A stretch of 32,987 nucleotides of DNA from CAZSXU01 sp964610505 (GTDB lineage Bacteria > Arandabacterota > Arandabacteria > JAGLYR01). Each line of letters opens with the position of its first letter. The first letter of the stretch is position 1. The translations under genes were made by a program, and so were the position numbers. The DNA is taken from positions 1 to 32,987 of the forward strand of contig CAZSXU010000037.1 in NCBI GenBank assembly GCA_964610505.1. Direction: 5' to 3'. The notes beneath the pieces are model-generated. The model was not told where the DNA came from, did not search any database, and saw only the letters and a list, made by a program, of their open reading frames with translations. Positions 32,503 to 32,987 of the stretch are shown here, piece after piece.

Positions 32503-32850
32503 TCAGCGCCGCAGGTCCTCCAGCATCCTGCGGGCGTTGTCGTTGCCCGGGTTCAGTTCGAGGGACTTCTCGTAGTTCCATATCGCCGGCTCCTTCTCAC
32601 CGGCAACCGCGTAAGCCTCGCCGAGACTGTCGTAGGCGTTCCACGATTCCGGGTGTTCCGAGACCGAGAGCTCAAAGATCCCGGTCGCGAGCTCAACCTT
32701 CCCCTCCCCGAGGAGGAGATAGCCGGTTGCGATGAGCTGCGACTCGAAGACATCGTATCGGGCGAATTCACCCTCGCCGGAACAGAGACCATGGTAATAC
32801 GCGACCACTCCCTCCGGCCCCTCCAACCCGTTCTCGACAGCCTGCGTGTC
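32503..32850 (-). pseudogene. Truncated TPR protein, C-terminal fragment
   Basis: About 115 residues of a TPR pair remain: GYLLLGEGKVELATGIFELS, then EHPESWNAYDSLGEAYAVAG and PAIWNYEKSLELNPGNDNAR. This block is typical of the C-terminus of serine-hydrolase/beta-lactamase-fold enzymes with a TPR tail, and the preceding GVVAYYHGL segment fits that (family knowledge). The N-terminal part is missing: immediately upstream of 32850 the reading frame runs into a palindromic repeat (32852-32921), whose complement encodes only MLTKIGDCP-like residues. The 66 bases left in the window beyond 32921 do not continue the gene. It ends TGA at 32503. Confidence 0.7.
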
Positions 32851-32851
32851 A

Positions 32852-32921
32852 GGGGGACAGTCACCTATTTTCGTCAACAATATCTCATGCGGTATGTCTG
32901 ACGAAAATAGGTGACTGTCCC
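32852..32921. repeat. Palindromic REP/MITE-like element, copy B
   Basis: The 23-nt arms (32854-32876 and 32899-32921) are perfect complements. Differences from copy A are few: one base in the left arm and two in the centre. It is followed by CTGGTTTCGGCC-type repeats (32921-32948), parallel to the CTGGTTTGCCA pair after copy A. It sits at the break of the TPR fragment. Confidence 0.85.
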
Positions 32922-32987
32922 TGGTTTCGGCCGTCCCTGGTTTCGGCCCTGGTTTCGCTGTGGCAACTGCCGGTTGGGATGGTGGGG

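Noticed and set aside
1..32987. tRNA, rRNA, phage, toxin-antitoxin or defence genes
   Set aside because: I looked for cloverleaf arms, conserved rRNA segments and hallmark protein motifs on both strands and found none convincing.

Overview
The window is high-GC bacterial chromosome from a didermic (Gram-negative-type) organism. It encodes a TonB-dependent receptor, an outer-membrane-type secreted proteome, a DUF374 acyltransferase and dapA/dapB. Two intact secreted proteins and one broken gene end in FlgD/Por-type C-terminal Ig domains, a habit of the FCB superphylum and neighbouring candidate phyla such as Eisenbacteria, Latescibacteria and KSB1. Intergenic 'ATCTGCG/ATCTGTGG' repeat clusters fit that picture. 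The phylum is an inference; no rRNA or tRNA gene is visible.

Layout. 132-866: Cys-rich secreted protein of unknown role. 867-1692: repeat-rich spacer with a perfect 72-bp direct repeat, ending in a promoter. 1693-12915: complete 11-gene complex I operon in the order nuoA-B-C-D-H-I-J-K-L-M-N, without nuoE/F/G. 13142-13963 (minus): PKD lipoprotein, sharing overlapping divergent promoters with the plus-strand pair 14191-15775 (TPR/DUF5683 protein and DUF374 acyltransferase). 16097-17338 (minus): DegT-family PLP aminotransferase, with a 183-bp MITE-like element behind its start. 17743-19896: large secreted protein with a C-terminal sorting-type domain. 19925-21748 (minus): dapA then dapB. 22407-23621: secreted beta-helix/FlgD protein. 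23904-25445: GT39-like membrane glycosyltransferase. 25616-28018: TonB-dependent receptor with its own promoter. 28059-29168 (minus): rsgA. 29613-31911: ECF sigma factor, one-TM putative anti-sigma factor and double-PDZ secreted protein, in an operon. 31912-32987: decaying region with a frameshifted FlgD-domain remnant and a TPR fragment cut off by a palindromic repeat, whose sister copy lies at 29421-29490.

How the genes work together. The nuo operon makes the membrane arm and the Q-module of a proton-pumping quinone oxidoreductase; the NADH-binding module must come from elsewhere or be replaced by another electron donor. DapA and DapB catalyse consecutive steps toward diaminopimelate and lysine. 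The rest is mostly envelope biology: secreted or anchored proteins, an acyltransferase, a lipid-linked-sugar-type glycosyltransferase and an uptake receptor. The sigma/anti-sigma/PDZ trio looks like an envelope-sensing switch.

I see no phage, CRISPR array, defence island or intact transposase. The most unusual items are the histidine-rich insertions in NuoL, the intergenic repeat families, and the gene wreckage at the right end.
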